Both the position numbers and the translations under genes were made by a program. Below, piece by piece: positions 1-9,870 of a stretch of 64,000 nucleotides of DNA (positions are counted from its first letter, which is position 1; the number at the start of each line of letters is the position of its first letter). Origin of the DNA: Isoperla grammatica (taxonomy: Eukaryota; Arthropoda; Insecta; Plecoptera; Perlodidae); the NCBI GenBank assembly GCA_945910005.1, contig OX246744.1:39113200-39177199 (forward strand), in the 5' to 3' direction. A model generated the notes under the pieces. The model had not been told where the DNA came from. It was given only the letters and a program-made list of their open reading frames with translations, and searched no databases.

Positions 1-313
1 TGAACTAGAGCCCATGTCTGGTGTTGCAGGCAAGCGTCTGACGTTCTCCCCCGACGTGCGGCAGCTCAACACCCCAGACAACTAAACCAGCTGAACAAAA
101 GCCATGTCTGGTGTTGCAGGCAAGCGTCTGACGTTCTCCCCCGACGTGCGGCAGCTCAACACCCCAGACAACTAAACCAGCTGAACTAGAGCCCATGTCT
201 GGTGTTGCAGGCAAGCGTCTGACGTTCTCCCCCGACGTGCGGCAGCTCAACACCCCAGACAACTAAACCAGCTGAACTAGAGCCATGTCTGGTGTTGCAG
301 GCAAGCGCCTGAC
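1..313. repeat. 90-bp tandem repeat, about 3.5 units
   Basis: Near-identical 90-bp units start at about 2, 92, 182 and 272, each containing CATGTCTGGTGTTGCAGGCA. The last unit breaks off near 313. The array runs off the left edge, so its true size is unknown. The period is divisible by three, so the minus strand stays open as a 30-residue protein repeat; I regard that as a by-product and not a gene. Confidence 0.95.
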
Positions 314-533
314 GTTACCATTATAATAATATGTCACGTTGGCTAAGTTGGCAACAATCCACTTGCAGCTTTTTCATTCTTAGACCGATTTTAAAGCCTT
401 GCACCAATTTGAGACAGACTGGGTAATGAAAGTGGTTTGTTTTACTTTTTGGTTTACTAACATGCTCACCTTGTATACAGAATAGCTGCTTGATATTGAA
501 ATAATTAACTTAAACTATCTTTTTATATTGCAG

Positions 534-1251
534 AGTGGTTTGAATGATTTGCGGGCGTTATGCATCAAGTCACCCGATAAGACTATTTTGTTCAACACAA
601 GTCTACACAATCGTTGCGGTTCAGAAAATCGAATCAAATGGTCCAGGCATATAAATTTGAATAACTCACAAACAAATGTACAAAAATTCATTGCACTCCG
701 TGCACAAACGTCCGGAGAAGGACCAACGCTTTTTGAAATTCAGAGTCGTCTCTACAGTACCGCTAGCGGTAAACAAATCAAATGTTAGAAGGCCCAGAAG
801 TACTCGCGTAGAACCCTGCTTACTAGAAAAAAAGGAACCAGTGAAGAAGGAATCAAAAACTGGCCTTTGCAAAAAACCATCAAAAAATCATAAAGAAGAC
901 GTTTGTGGTAAATAATCCCAACCAAGTAATGTTTGTGGAAAGAAAAGTGAAAAAAATAATGATCGTCAAAAGAAAAAAAAAGTTGATTGTAAAAAGAAAC
1001 CAGAACCGAAGAATGAGTGTAAAGAGAACAAAGAACATGAAAAGAAATCTGACGAGTGTAAAGAGCACCATGAAGAAGAAGACCCATGTATACCGGTAGA
1101 GCCACCTTGTCGGGAGAAAACCGAAGAGGAGAAAAGTTGCGAGTATGATCCAAAAGATGCGACTGTGCGACCACCTGGGGTGGTTCCGTGTCCGCTCCCT
1201 ACGGATCATTGCGATGTAAAACCCTACAAGCCCGTTTTGTTTTGTTTTTGA
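534..1251 (+). pseudogene. Candidate 3'-terminal exon(s) of an unrecognised Lys/Cys-rich protein, with one in-frame stop
   Basis: A pyrimidine-rich stretch ending TTGCAG at 533 looks like a splice acceptor. Immediately after it one frame is open to 788. A second frame, open from 661, runs to a TGA at 1249-1251 with a single interruption, TAA at 913-915. The second frame encodes a very basic, cysteine-dotted product (repeated Lys-Lys, Glu-Cys-Lys and Cys-Lys-Glu patterns) that ends in a Pro/Cys-rich tail. Codons on both sides of the TAA agree in composition. A short repeat of GTTTGTGG at 901 and 931 suggests a 30-bp duplication brought in the stop. A polyadenylation signal follows at 1274. I do not recognise the family. 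Joining the two frames would need a frameshift or an unseen intron, so a decayed gene is as likely as a live one. The minus-strand open frames over 785-1290 are shadows. Confidence 0.4.
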
Positions 1252-1273
1252 ATGTTGTTTTTTTTCAGTTTGA

Positions 1274-1279
1274 AATAAA
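1274..1279 (+). promoter_or_regulatory. Possible polyadenylation signal AATAAA
   Basis: A canonical AATAAA lies 23 bases after the TGA at 1249-1251, a normal distance for a short 3' UTR. It supports the preceding frame as the end of a transcription unit, although AATAAA also occurs by chance in AT-rich DNA. Confidence 0.4.
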
Positions 1280-1291
1280 AGTACATACAAA

Positions 1292-2056
1292 ACTTGTGTA
1301 GAAACTTTACTGCAATCAAAATATTATTTGTATGACAAATCAGCATAATTAATAATTAATTATTACATTAATAACTGATACAGTTACATATTTGGACATA
1401 GGCAATATGGGTATCAAAAGAAAGCTGCTGATACGTTGATTTTAATACCGATGCTCTCAGGGTCATGCAAAAAAAATCCCAAGTTTTTTAGGTGGGTGGA
1501 ACGAAGTGGGGGGAGGGCGGGTTAAATAAGGAATATCGTCAAACGTATCAAACGAAAGCTATTAATAGGCTGTTATCAGTAGGAATGTCAAACGATATGA
1601 AATTCCATAACGATAATCGCAACAGTAATAAAAAATTATCGCGATAATATCGGTGCAAAAAAATATCGTCTCGATATTGCATTTTCAATTTTTATCGTGA
1701 TATATCGCCGCGATATGAAATAAGCACTAATACTACTTTTATCATTGCGTCATATGTGGGGGGGGGAGGGTTGTGGCGAATGGTTTTCCTGCGGCTACAT
1801 CGAAGGAGGGCACTCGGCGGCTGGTCGGTGGTCGCTCGGCTAACGTTGAGCAGGCGCCAAATTCAAATATGAAATTAAGTCGCCGCGATTATCGGGATAT
1901 CGCAGAGAATTTAATATCGTACGATTATCGCGATATAGCTAGCCATATCGCGATAATATCGATATTTATCGATATGCTATTATCGTTGACATTCCTAGTT
2001 ATTAGTAAGAATACTTTTAGTGTGATAAAAGAAAATATACCCTAGTGTTTGGCTGA
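1292..2056. repeat. Dispersed repeat (family R), copy 1, split by a hAT MITE
   Basis: The flanks of the MITE at 1580-1997 match 41055-41375 along most of their length. Shared blocks include GTAGAAA-TTTAC, AAATCAGCATAA, GGGTATCAAAAGAAAGCT, a G-rich run, CGTATCAAA and ACCCTAGTG-TTGGCTG. The two copies are clearly homologous but well diverged. The other copy lacks the MITE and so serves as its empty site. The nature of the family is unknown; I see no open frame in it. Confidence 0.75.
1580..1997. mobile_element. hAT-type MITE, 418 bp, with imperfect 8-bp target duplication
   Basis: The ends are inverted: TAGGAATGTCAAACGATA at 1580 and, read in reverse from 1997, TAGGAATGTCAACGATA. They are flanked by GTTATCAG (1572-1579) and GTTATTAG (1998-2005), which match at 7 of 8 bases. 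An 8-bp duplication is the hAT signature. The interior is crowded with near-palindromic ATCGCGAT and ATCGATAT words, so the whole element can fold. The 90-residue open frame inside is not recognisable. The paralogous locus near 41310 lacks the insert. Confidence 0.85.
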
Positions 2057-2234
2057 AAAAGGGTGGTGGGGGGAGGGGGGGCGGTAAAAAGTGTCCTTAT
2101 AAGTCAATTTTTCTTCTGGTTTGACACTCATTGAGTCATTTATGTTGATAAGTTTAACACAATTGTTTTGTGATTGATAGATAGCATTTACTGCATCGTA
2201 TATATTCGTCTAGACTCTATAGTCTAGAAACTAT

Positions 2235-3262
2235 ACTCTAGAGAAATCTTATAAAAACTCATGTATATAATAATGTGGAGCACATCAAAAGCAAATATCG
2301 TAAGACCACTGTAGCATTTGATAGCTACAATAGTGAGCCATCACCAGAAGACATTACATATTTGAAATTAAATGGTGTTTACAGATGCACTACAATCCAG
2401 TGTGAGTCAAACATTCATTGTTAGTCAATACAGAACATAGAACAACTCTCAACCCAATTAACAAAAGAAGATTCACTAAGCCTTTTACGACGAGACTTGA
2501 AGCCAATAACATCACAGTACTTTAAGCACAAGACGACGCCGATGTGTTAATTGCAATTGCAGCAGTAGAGTCGGCTAACCATGAGAACAGCACCCTCACT
2601 GGTGATGATGCAGATTTGCCAGTAATTGTATGCATTTCAATCACGAACATTCAAGAATTGGGTTTATTCTTTACCCTTCACCTTTTACCCTTCGCGTAAT
2701 AAGTGGATGTGACACTACTGCAAGAATGTTTAGAATGGGTTAATATTTGCCATTCAAGACATTTGCATAAGATTTTTTTAAATTCATCTATTTCCAACAA
2801 TCCCACATAGATTGTTGAGTGCAGTGAACAAGCAATCGGCCTGTTGTAAAATGAAAAAAGAAAAGTTTACACACAAATTAACAACTGCTAACACATTAAG
2901 CATGAGACTCTACCACCTAGATTATCGGCATCTCTCCACTACATTTTATTATTAGTATCGTCAAGTACATGGTTTAGCTTTGGAATAACTTTTAAAACAT
3001 TTTTGTCTTGTAACAACTGACAAGTCACACTACATATTTACAAATTCTATGATGTAATCGTAAAGTGGCCTGTTCTAACTTACGTTGCAATTGCAAGAAG
3101 CTGCATCCGTTTTAAATTCCTACCCGTTGTTGTTTGAAAATTAATGTGTGATGTGTTTAGTTAATGACCGATTACCGTAGCCATCAAACACTACAGTGGT
3201 TATGATATTTGCTTTTAATGTACTCCACATACTACACAACTCCTCAAAGATTTGTCTCTAGA
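2235..3262. mobile_element. Inverted-repeat element, about 1.03 kb, with arms of about 100 bp
   Basis: The left arm at 2235-2340 and the reverse complement of 3162-3262 share long blocks such as AAAGCAAATATC, ACCACTGTAG, TTTGAT-GCTAC and ATGTGGAG-ACAT. The arms are diverged by indels and substitutions. No clear target duplication is visible. The interior holds a decayed coding segment (see 2470-2640). The layout suggests an old DNA transposon, but two facing copies of a repeat would look the same. Confidence 0.6.
2470..2640 (+). pseudogene. Decayed coding fragment resembling a PIN-like segment of mobile-element proteins
   Basis: In the frame that starts GAC-GAC-GCC-GAT at about 2531 the translation contains DDADVLIAIAAVESAN, then TLTGDDADLPVIV. 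The spacing DADVLI...GDD-D matches a block I remember from many uncharacterised invertebrate proteins linked to mobile elements, in which a (D)ADVLIV motif is followed about 20-30 residues later by GDDTDLL, thought to be a PIN-like nuclease core. The preceding codons fit too but carry one TAA just upstream. The fragment lies between the arms of the 2235-3262 element and could be a relic of its own gene. The family attribution is from memory and needs a search. Confidence 0.4.
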
Positions 3263-3729
3263 GACCTTCAAGGTATGAGATGCATCAAAATGCCCTTAAT
3301 CAATCACAAAGCAAGACTTGCTTGAAACAATGTTTCTTATTTCATATCCTTCCCTTAAATATTATTTCTGTACCATCTTCTTCGTGTAGTCTATTTGAAA
3401 ACGTAATATCCCCAGGAGCCGACTTTTCAGCTGACCTTGTAATGCCCAAATAGTCAAATACATCTTGTGGTACTGTGCTTAATTTGAAGATCATACAAAT
3501 GCCTAGGCTACGTAAAAAAAATTAACGTTAACATATTATATCATTATGAAACTCATAAAAAAAAACTAAATTAGCTGTTGCTAAATCATCCTCTGATGAC
3601 TCTCCGACGATCGAGAGTCGTTGGAAAAGCAGCATAGGATCAACTTCGATTGTATCTCCATCAACGTTCGGGGTTTTAAAACCATTTGTTCGATGCTACA
3701 CTATCGATGTTATCCTTAAGAAGTTCTTT
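3263..3729. other. Unassigned AT-rich spacer
   Basis: I see no credible exon, repeat or RNA gene here. It ends at the 8-bp target duplication of the next MITE. Confidence 0.5.
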
Positions 3730-3737
3730 ATAATGTC

Positions 3738-4382
3738 CATAGGCGTGCCCAGACGTTGATCAATGGGGGGGCACAATTAATTACCAATGAAAGTACTTCA
3801 CGGCGGCGACAATGGGGGGTGTGGGGAGGGTGCCCCCCACAAAAAGCTCCGCAGGAGATTTTTCAAAGACATACGTTATTAACCGGGTTTTTAAGCGTAT
3901 TAGGAGGAGTACAGGTTGTCTGTTCAATGGGTTGATTTCACACGATAATTTGTGGATATCAGTGATATCATTGTTACAAAGTGAAGGAAGTGGTCAGTCC
4001 CACAGCCAAAATCTTGGCGGTAAGGCAACAGTTGATGTTGAGGCCGGTCAGCTGATTCCAATGTCATTCCAATCTAGAACTTCAGGTAAGATTAGGACCA
4101 TTATGTCAGGCGTCAGCATTTTTGTCGCCCATTACGACAGGCACTATGCTGGACCTATTCTTTCCCGGGTCAAACGGGCAAGACAGTTAGGGCAAGAGTG
4201 ACAGTTTGAGGAATATATTTAATATGAGGAAGGTGCTATAGGTCCTTTTCTCGTCTTTTACGATCGGCAGGCGTAAACAGTATACCCTGGGCCAAATTCT
4301 ATTAAAAAAAAAAAACTCTCCTACCCTAATGGGGGGGCCGCTGCCCCCCTTGCCCCCCCCCCCCCCCCTGCGCACGCCTATG
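3738..4382. mobile_element. hAT-type non-autonomous element, 645 bp, with perfect 8-bp target duplication
   Basis: The left end CATAGGCGTGC (3738) is inverted at the right end (GCGCACGCCTATG, ending 4382). The flanks are perfect direct repeats, ATAATGTC at 3730-3737 and 4383-4390. Subterminal G or C runs lie next to both ends, as often seen with this terminus type. A 129-residue open frame at 3812-4201 has no motif I recognise, so no transposase is visible. The 8-bp duplication fits hAT; P-like elements also make 8-bp duplications. Confidence 0.85.
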
Positions 4383-4597
4383 ATAATGTCTGCTATGTAA
4401 CGTCTTTTCTGATATTCTGACCTCTTTTGCTGTGTCAGAATTTAGTTTTTGAAGCAAGTTTAAATTTCCGTCATTTAAACTCAGGGGAGAAAGCGACTTC
4501 TCTGCCGATACTATAGCTCTATAAAGTTGTAAATGTGGGCATTTTGTATAAAAGTACTTTCTTAGAATTTTTAATTTTTTTTATTTAATTTATTTTT

Positions 4598-4729
<132 letters not shown>

Positions 4730-4730
4730 A

Positions 4731-5000
4731 GAAATAGAGAAGGCAGTCAATAAAGGCAAGAACTATTGGCATGTCGTTAACAAAATATTGAAAGGCAAAG
4801 GGCACGAAGCAATATCTGAAATAACAATTGATGGAGAAAAGACGCTTACTGAAGATGATCCTAGTCGAGTAGCAAACCATTTTAACGATTATTTTATAAA
4901 TGTTGCTAATATTGCGGCTAGCGGCGGCGAGCAAGCAGGAAGTGAGGACGCAACGAGGGAGAATTTTAAGAAGCAGTGGGTTAACCAGACCATTGATTAA
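4731..5000 (+). pseudogene. LINE ORF2 fragment (linker between endonuclease and reverse transcriptase)
   Basis: One continuous frame from 4731 to a TAA at 4998-5000 gives about 89 residues. It includes YWHVVNKILKGK, an ITIDGEKTLTEDD turn and ANHFNDYFINVA. The pattern 'linker, ISEI-DG, then a region like (I/V)A-FN-(Y/F)F-N(V/I)' is the conserved segment just ahead of the reverse transcriptase in CR1, L2 and Jockey-type LINE ORF2. No reverse transcriptase blocks follow, so this is a short relic cut at both ends. The clade cannot be fixed from this piece. Confidence 0.65.
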
Positions 5001-6070
5001 ACAGGTGGGAAGATGTTTCGCCTTTATGGGCTAATACTAATAGATATAATCCCCACTCTTACCCCCACTCCAGTATCCCCTTACGTCTCAAACCCCTTGC
5101 CCACAAGTTGATTTAGTACTCGTTCCATCCTGCAAGTTGCGCTAGTGTCGCTTGTAGTTCCAACGAGTCGATCAACCAGATCCTGCTTTATCGACTCAAG
5201 GGAAATGAATGCGTTTACGCGTCTCTTCAAATACTGTGATCTCATTGTCTGTTTGTGACCTTCACATCGGTTGGTATGTTTGAGCGAGGGGGGTTTCGGG
5301 TGTCGAGACCGCTGCAAGTGCGGGACATGGGCGGGATCAAAGAAAGCACATGTTCAGTGGCGTAGCTATCGGGTGGCAGAGGGTGCAGTTGCACTCGGGC
5401 CGGGGCCCGGGCTCTCTCTCCAACTCCATGTTTGTCCCAATAATCGATGTATGGTTTTGATTTTCTATTGTTGCAAAATTATTACCAATTTACAATTATT
5501 ATTTCGCGCTCCTTACGCAAGAAAAATTAGGCATTAGACTTGACAGTTCAACATGCAAGAACTGACAGGTGAAAAGAGTTTCAACTAAGGAAAAATGTGA
5601 AGCAATTGTATCCATAGGGGAACAAAAGACAGTAATCTTCCTATTCAATTCCACAGAAACGACTCAAAGAGTAATCTTTGCTTGGCTGCACTTACAAACG
5701 AATTTGGCTATTGTTTTACTATAAATAGTAATTATCAAATTAGCTTTTCTTGGAACTGAATAAATAAGTGAAAAACAGACGGATTTGCCATGGTCAGAAA
5801 AAGCTGTTTGGACTGATGGCTTCTCTTATAGAAGAGGGTTGGTCATCAATTCAGTATTCGTTGATCCCTCATTGCCCATTGGGTGTGGGCGCGTGTGTGA
5901 ACTCTGAGTGTCCCCGTTCATCTTAGTGCTTTTACTGCGGTTAGTTCTACATATTTTAAAAACTAATATTTGTTGGGTTATTGTGTATGATTGTGTCGTG
6001 TGGTTTGAGTTATTGAAATATAATAGGTCTATTAGGTCTATATACAGTGAGCTAAAATTTAAGTTTCAAA
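5001..6070. other. Spacer with one hAT-like terminus
   Basis: Mostly unremarkable. At 5355 the sequence CAGTGGCGTAGC, followed by a G/C-rich run (GGGCCGGGGCCCGGG), looks like a hAT left terminus. I found no matching right end, so it is a solo or truncated end. No supported gene. Confidence 0.4.
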
Positions 6071-6075
6071 CATGA

Positions 6076-6451
6076 AGAGGAAGAACTACTAGCCAATATT
6101 AAAACCCGCAAAATTAACGTATTTTCGTCATTATCTCATTAACGCCACACAATATCGAAACAGTGACACCTACGCATATTTTGGATTCGTGAGAGCTCAA
6201 TACCAAATGAAAAAGATTTCGTAGATTGTTGTAATTATAGTTGTAATTTCAAATTAACTTTTAAATTAGCTAAATTACAAATAAAAATTATAATTACTGC
6301 AAACTAATAAATCTTTTTCATACGGTATTGAGCTCTCACGAATCCAAAATATACGCAGGTGTCACTGTTTCGATATTGTGTGGCGTTATTGAGATATGAC
6401 GAAAATACGTTAATTTCGCGGGTTTTAATATTGGCTAGTAGTCCTTCCTCT
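6076..6451. repeat. Long inverted repeat: arms of about 144 bp, loop of about 89 bp
   Basis: Positions 6076-6219 pair with the reverse complement of 6309-6451. Shared blocks include ACTACTAGCCAATATTAAAA, ACGTATTTTCGTCAT and TTGGATTCGTGAGAGCTCAA. I estimate the arms are over 90 percent identical, with a few substitutions and 1-2 base indels. The AT-rich loop has no repeat. Transcription in either direction would give a long hairpin RNA. It could be a foldback element or an inverted duplication of a fragment; no flanking duplication is obvious. Confidence 0.9.
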
Positions 6452-6469
6452 GAACGTGTATAAACATGA

Positions 6470-6667
6470 TTGTGGCGCCATGAAAAGGGAGTAAAAAAAG
6501 AAAGTGAAAAACGAATCAATCAGCAATTAAAACTTGACACATTCTTTCAAGTACGTACTAGTCGTCCATCAGGCAGTGCAACTGACCAAACCGTAAGTAA
6601 AGATACAACAGACTCAATAGCTATAGCCGATCCTGAAGATAATCAAGAGCAACAGCAACTTAGTTGA
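6470..6667 (+). pseudogene. Short open fragment resembling a hAT-transposase N-terminal linker
   Basis: The frame runs to a TAG near 6665 without an in-frame ATG at its start. It is Lys/Glu-rich, then reads INQQLKLDTFFQV, followed by a Ser/Thr-rich stretch. A basic segment leading to a 'K-(I/L)-x-x-FF' motif and a Ser-rich linker is common ahead of the BED or TTF zinc finger in hAT-derived proteins. There is no zinc finger or catalytic core here. The similarity is weak and chance is possible. Confidence 0.25.
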
Positions 6668-6772
6668 AGAGTTACAAAATGATTATTTACCGGTACGATT
6701 ATTTGTCCGCCAACTTATTGTATTGTATTGTACCTACTGATATCCCTGAGCAGACCAATACTAGCTACTCTA

Positions 6773-9096
6773 TAACCCCAGCCATCGTACGGCAAGTCGC
6801 AATGCTAGTAACATAGCCCAGCCAATCGTACGACAGTTGCAAAGGTTTACTGTTCGAATCAGGGTTAGTCAGAGTGGTAAAACCCCAGCCATCGTACGGT
6901 AAGTCGCAATGCTAGTAACATAGCCCAGCTAATCGTACGACAGTTTCAAGGGTTTACTGCTCGAATCAGGGTTAGTCAGAGTGGTAGAACCCCAGCCATC
7001 ATACGACAGTTGCAAGGCTAGTAACATAGCCCAGCCAATCGTACGACAGTTGCAAGGGTCTACTGTTCGAAGCAAGGTTACACAGAGTGGTAGAACCCCA
7101 GCCAATCGTACGGTCAGTCGCAAGGCTAGTAACATAGCCCAGCCAATCGTACGACAGTCGCAAGGGTCTACTGTTCGAAGCAGGGTTACACAGAGTGGTA
7201 GAACCCCAGCCATCGTACAGTTAGTCGCAAGGCTAGTAACATAGCCCAGCCAATCGTACGACAGTCGCAAGGCTAGTAACATAGCCCAGCCATCATACGA
7301 CAGTCGCAATGCTAGTAACATAGCCCAGCCAATCGTACGACAGTTGCAAGGGTCTACTGTTCTAAGCAGGGTTACACAGAGTGGTAGAACCCCAGCCATT
7401 GTACAGTCAGTCGCAAGGCTAGTAACATAGCCCAGCCAATCGTACGACAGTTGCAAGGGTCTACTGCTCGAAGCAAGGTTACACAGAGTGGTAGAACCCC
7501 AGCCAATCGTACGACAGTTGCAAGGGTCTACTGCTCGAAGCAGGGTTACACAGAGTGGTAGAACCCCAGCCATTGTACAGTCAGTAGCAAGGCTAGTAAC
7601 ATAGCCCAGCCAATGGTACGACAGTTGCAAGGGTCTACTGCTCGAAGCAGGGTTACACAGAGTGGTAGAACCCCAGCCATCGTACAGTCAGTCGCAAGGC
7701 TAGTAACATAGCCCAGCCAATCGTACGACAGTCGCAAGGCTAGTAACATAGCCCAGCCAATCGTACGACAGTTGCAAGGGTCTACTGCTCGAAGCAGGGT
7801 TACACAGAGTGGTAGAACCCCAGCCATCGTACGGTCAGTCGCAAGGCTAGTAACATAGCCCTGCCAATCGTACGACAGTTGCAAGGGTCTACTGCTCGAA
7901 GCAGGGTTACACAGAGTGGTAGAACCCCAGCCATCGCACGGTCAGTCGCAAGGCTAGTAACATAGCCCTGCCAATCGTACGACAGTCGCAAGGGTCTACT
8001 GTTCGAAGCAAGGTTACACAGAGTGGTAGAACCCCAGCCATCGTACGACAGTTGCAAGGCTAGTAACATAGCCCTGCCAATCGTACGACAGTTGCAAGGG
8101 TCTACTGTTCGAAGCAAGGTTACACAGAGTGGTAGAACCCCAGCCATCGTACGGTCAGTTGCAAGGCTAGTAACATAGCCCAGCCAATCGTACGACAGTC
8201 GCAAGGCTAGTAACATAGCCCAGCCAATCGTACGACAGTTGCAAGGGTCTACTGTTCGAAGCAAGGTTACACAGAGTGGTAGAACCCCAGCCATGGTACG
8301 GTCAGTCGCAAGGCTAGTAACATAGCCCAGCCAATCGTACGACAGTCGCAAGGCTAGTAACATAGCCCAGCCAATCGTACGACAGTTGCAAGGCTAGTAA
8401 CATAGCCCTGCCAATCGTACGACAGTTGCAAGGGTCTACTGTTCGAAGCAAGGTTACACAGAGTGGTAGAACCCCAGCCATGGTACGGTCAGTCGCAAGG
8501 CTAGTAACATAGCCCAGCCAATCGTACGACAGTCGCAAGGCTAGTAACATAGCCCAGCCAATCGTACGACAGTTGCAAGGGTCTACTGTTCGAAGCAGGG
8601 TTACACAGAGTGGTAGAACCCCAGCCATCGCACGGTCAGTCGCAAGGCTAGTAACATAGCCCTGCCAATCGTACGACAGTTGCAAGGGTCTACTGCTCGA
8701 AGCAGGGTTACACAGAGTGGTAGAACCCCAGCCATCGCACGGTCAGTCGCAAGGCTAGTAACATAGCCCTGCCAATCGTACGACAGTCGCAAGGGTCTAC
8801 TGTTCGAAGCAGGGTTACACAGAGTGGTAGAACCCCAGCCATGGTACGACAGTCGCAAGGCTAGTAACATAGCCCAGCCAATCGTACGACAGTTGCAAGG
8901 CTAGTAACATAGCCCAGCCAATCGTACGACAGTTGCAAGGGTCTACTGTTCGAAGCAGGGTTACACAGAGTGGTAGAACCCCAGCCATCGTACGGTCAGT
9001 CGCAAGGCTAGTAACATAGCCCAGCCACTCGTACGACAGTTGCAAGGGCCTACTGTTCTAAGCAGGGTTACACAGAGTGGTAGAACCCCAGCCATC
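6773..9096. repeat. 2.3-kb two-module minisatellite (about 40-bp and 67-bp modules)
   Basis: Two modules share the box ATCGTACGACAGTYGCAAGG. Module A (about 40 bp) continues into CTAGTAACATAGCCCAGCC. Module B (about 67 bp) continues into GTCTACTGTTCGAAGCAGGG and then TTACACAGAGTGGTAGAACC. They usually alternate (about 107 bp), but A is sometimes doubled (for example 7225-7330 and 8340-8410), so the array has variable order. The shared box contains the palindrome TCGTACGA. Several hundred residues stay open on the minus strand, but frames switch from unit to unit and no start or splice context supports a protein. Confidence 0.95.
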
Positions 9097-9114
9097 GTAC
9101 GGTCTGCAGAGGTC

Positions 9115-9215
9115 TCAACTGTAGCCGGCCGGACAGTTTAAAGGGGAAGAGCCAGACGAAATCCTCCCCTTCCCTTTTTCTTCTTCTTTACGTCCTACTT
9201 ATCCCTATCCTCCAA
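9115..9215 (+). repeat. Degenerate fragment of the SINE-like family S
   Basis: GTAGCCGGCCGGACAG followed by GAGCCAGACGAAATCC, a pyrimidine-rich block, CTACTTATCCC and CCTCCAAACA matches the middle of the element that dominates 24-37 kb. It is older and more diverged than those copies and sits at the edge of the minisatellite. Confidence 0.6.
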
Positions 9216-9870
9216 ACACCCATCCCCCCCTCCCGTCTTATGCAGTGATGAATTCAGCTATGATCCCGGGGGTATTTTTATTTGTCCCCCCCCCCCCCCA
9301 AGGGGTGTCTATATTAGTGGAATATTCTGGCTTGTTTGGGTTGTTCTAAAAATGTAAGTGGTAATTTTTTTAGAATTTTGTGAATTGGGTGTTTGTGCGA
9401 CTTATTTGTCACCCTCAGAACCGTCTAAGATAGGTTGAGAAGCCAGGAGGCAGCGGTGAACGGTGGCTTGTTGTGGGCGTGGACAAGTTTTTGTTAAAAT
9501 GTGTCATGGATTTCTTCTCTGGTTCCTTTAAATTATTCTTTGAAAACATTGAAACCCCCCCAACCCACCGAGCTTAATGCCCAGTTTTGTTGTTTCGTCT
9601 GCCTGCCTATCAGCCACCCACCCCCCACTTCTTCCAAGATCCCCGCTTACTTTGGGACTGGGTAGAGGGTTTGGTCACTTGGCATTTACACCTGTCAATG
9701 TTATGACGTGATGTTCCTAATATTTGTTCGATGGGTTGTTCTGAAAATGTCTAAATATAGGTCCTGCCCCCCCCCCCCCCGGAAATAAATTGACTACAAG
9801 CTCTTTAATCTATATATTACTTAATTTTAAAATGGCACGAAAATATTGCATTCAAGGTTTTTGTTATGGC
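9216..9870. other. Unassigned spacer with two poly-C runs
   Basis: Poly-C runs lie near 9287-9299 and 9766-9780. A weak direct similarity (GGGTTGTTCT-AAAATGT) occurs near 9338 and 9734. No gene or RNA is supported. Confidence 0.4.

Noticed and set aside
785..1290. Minus-strand Phe/Leu-rich frames of 129 and 136 residues
   Set aside because: Shadows of the A/G-rich plus-strand frame; their hydrophobicity comes from complementary Lys and Glu codons.
3812..4201. 129-residue frame inside the hAT-type element as a transposase
   Set aside because: It has no hAT dimerisation or DDE motifs and is far too short; left as an unexplained open frame.
6929..9045. Minus-strand repetitive open frames over the two-module minisatellite
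   Set aside because: They follow from the repeat; different units use different frames and the frames end at module changes.
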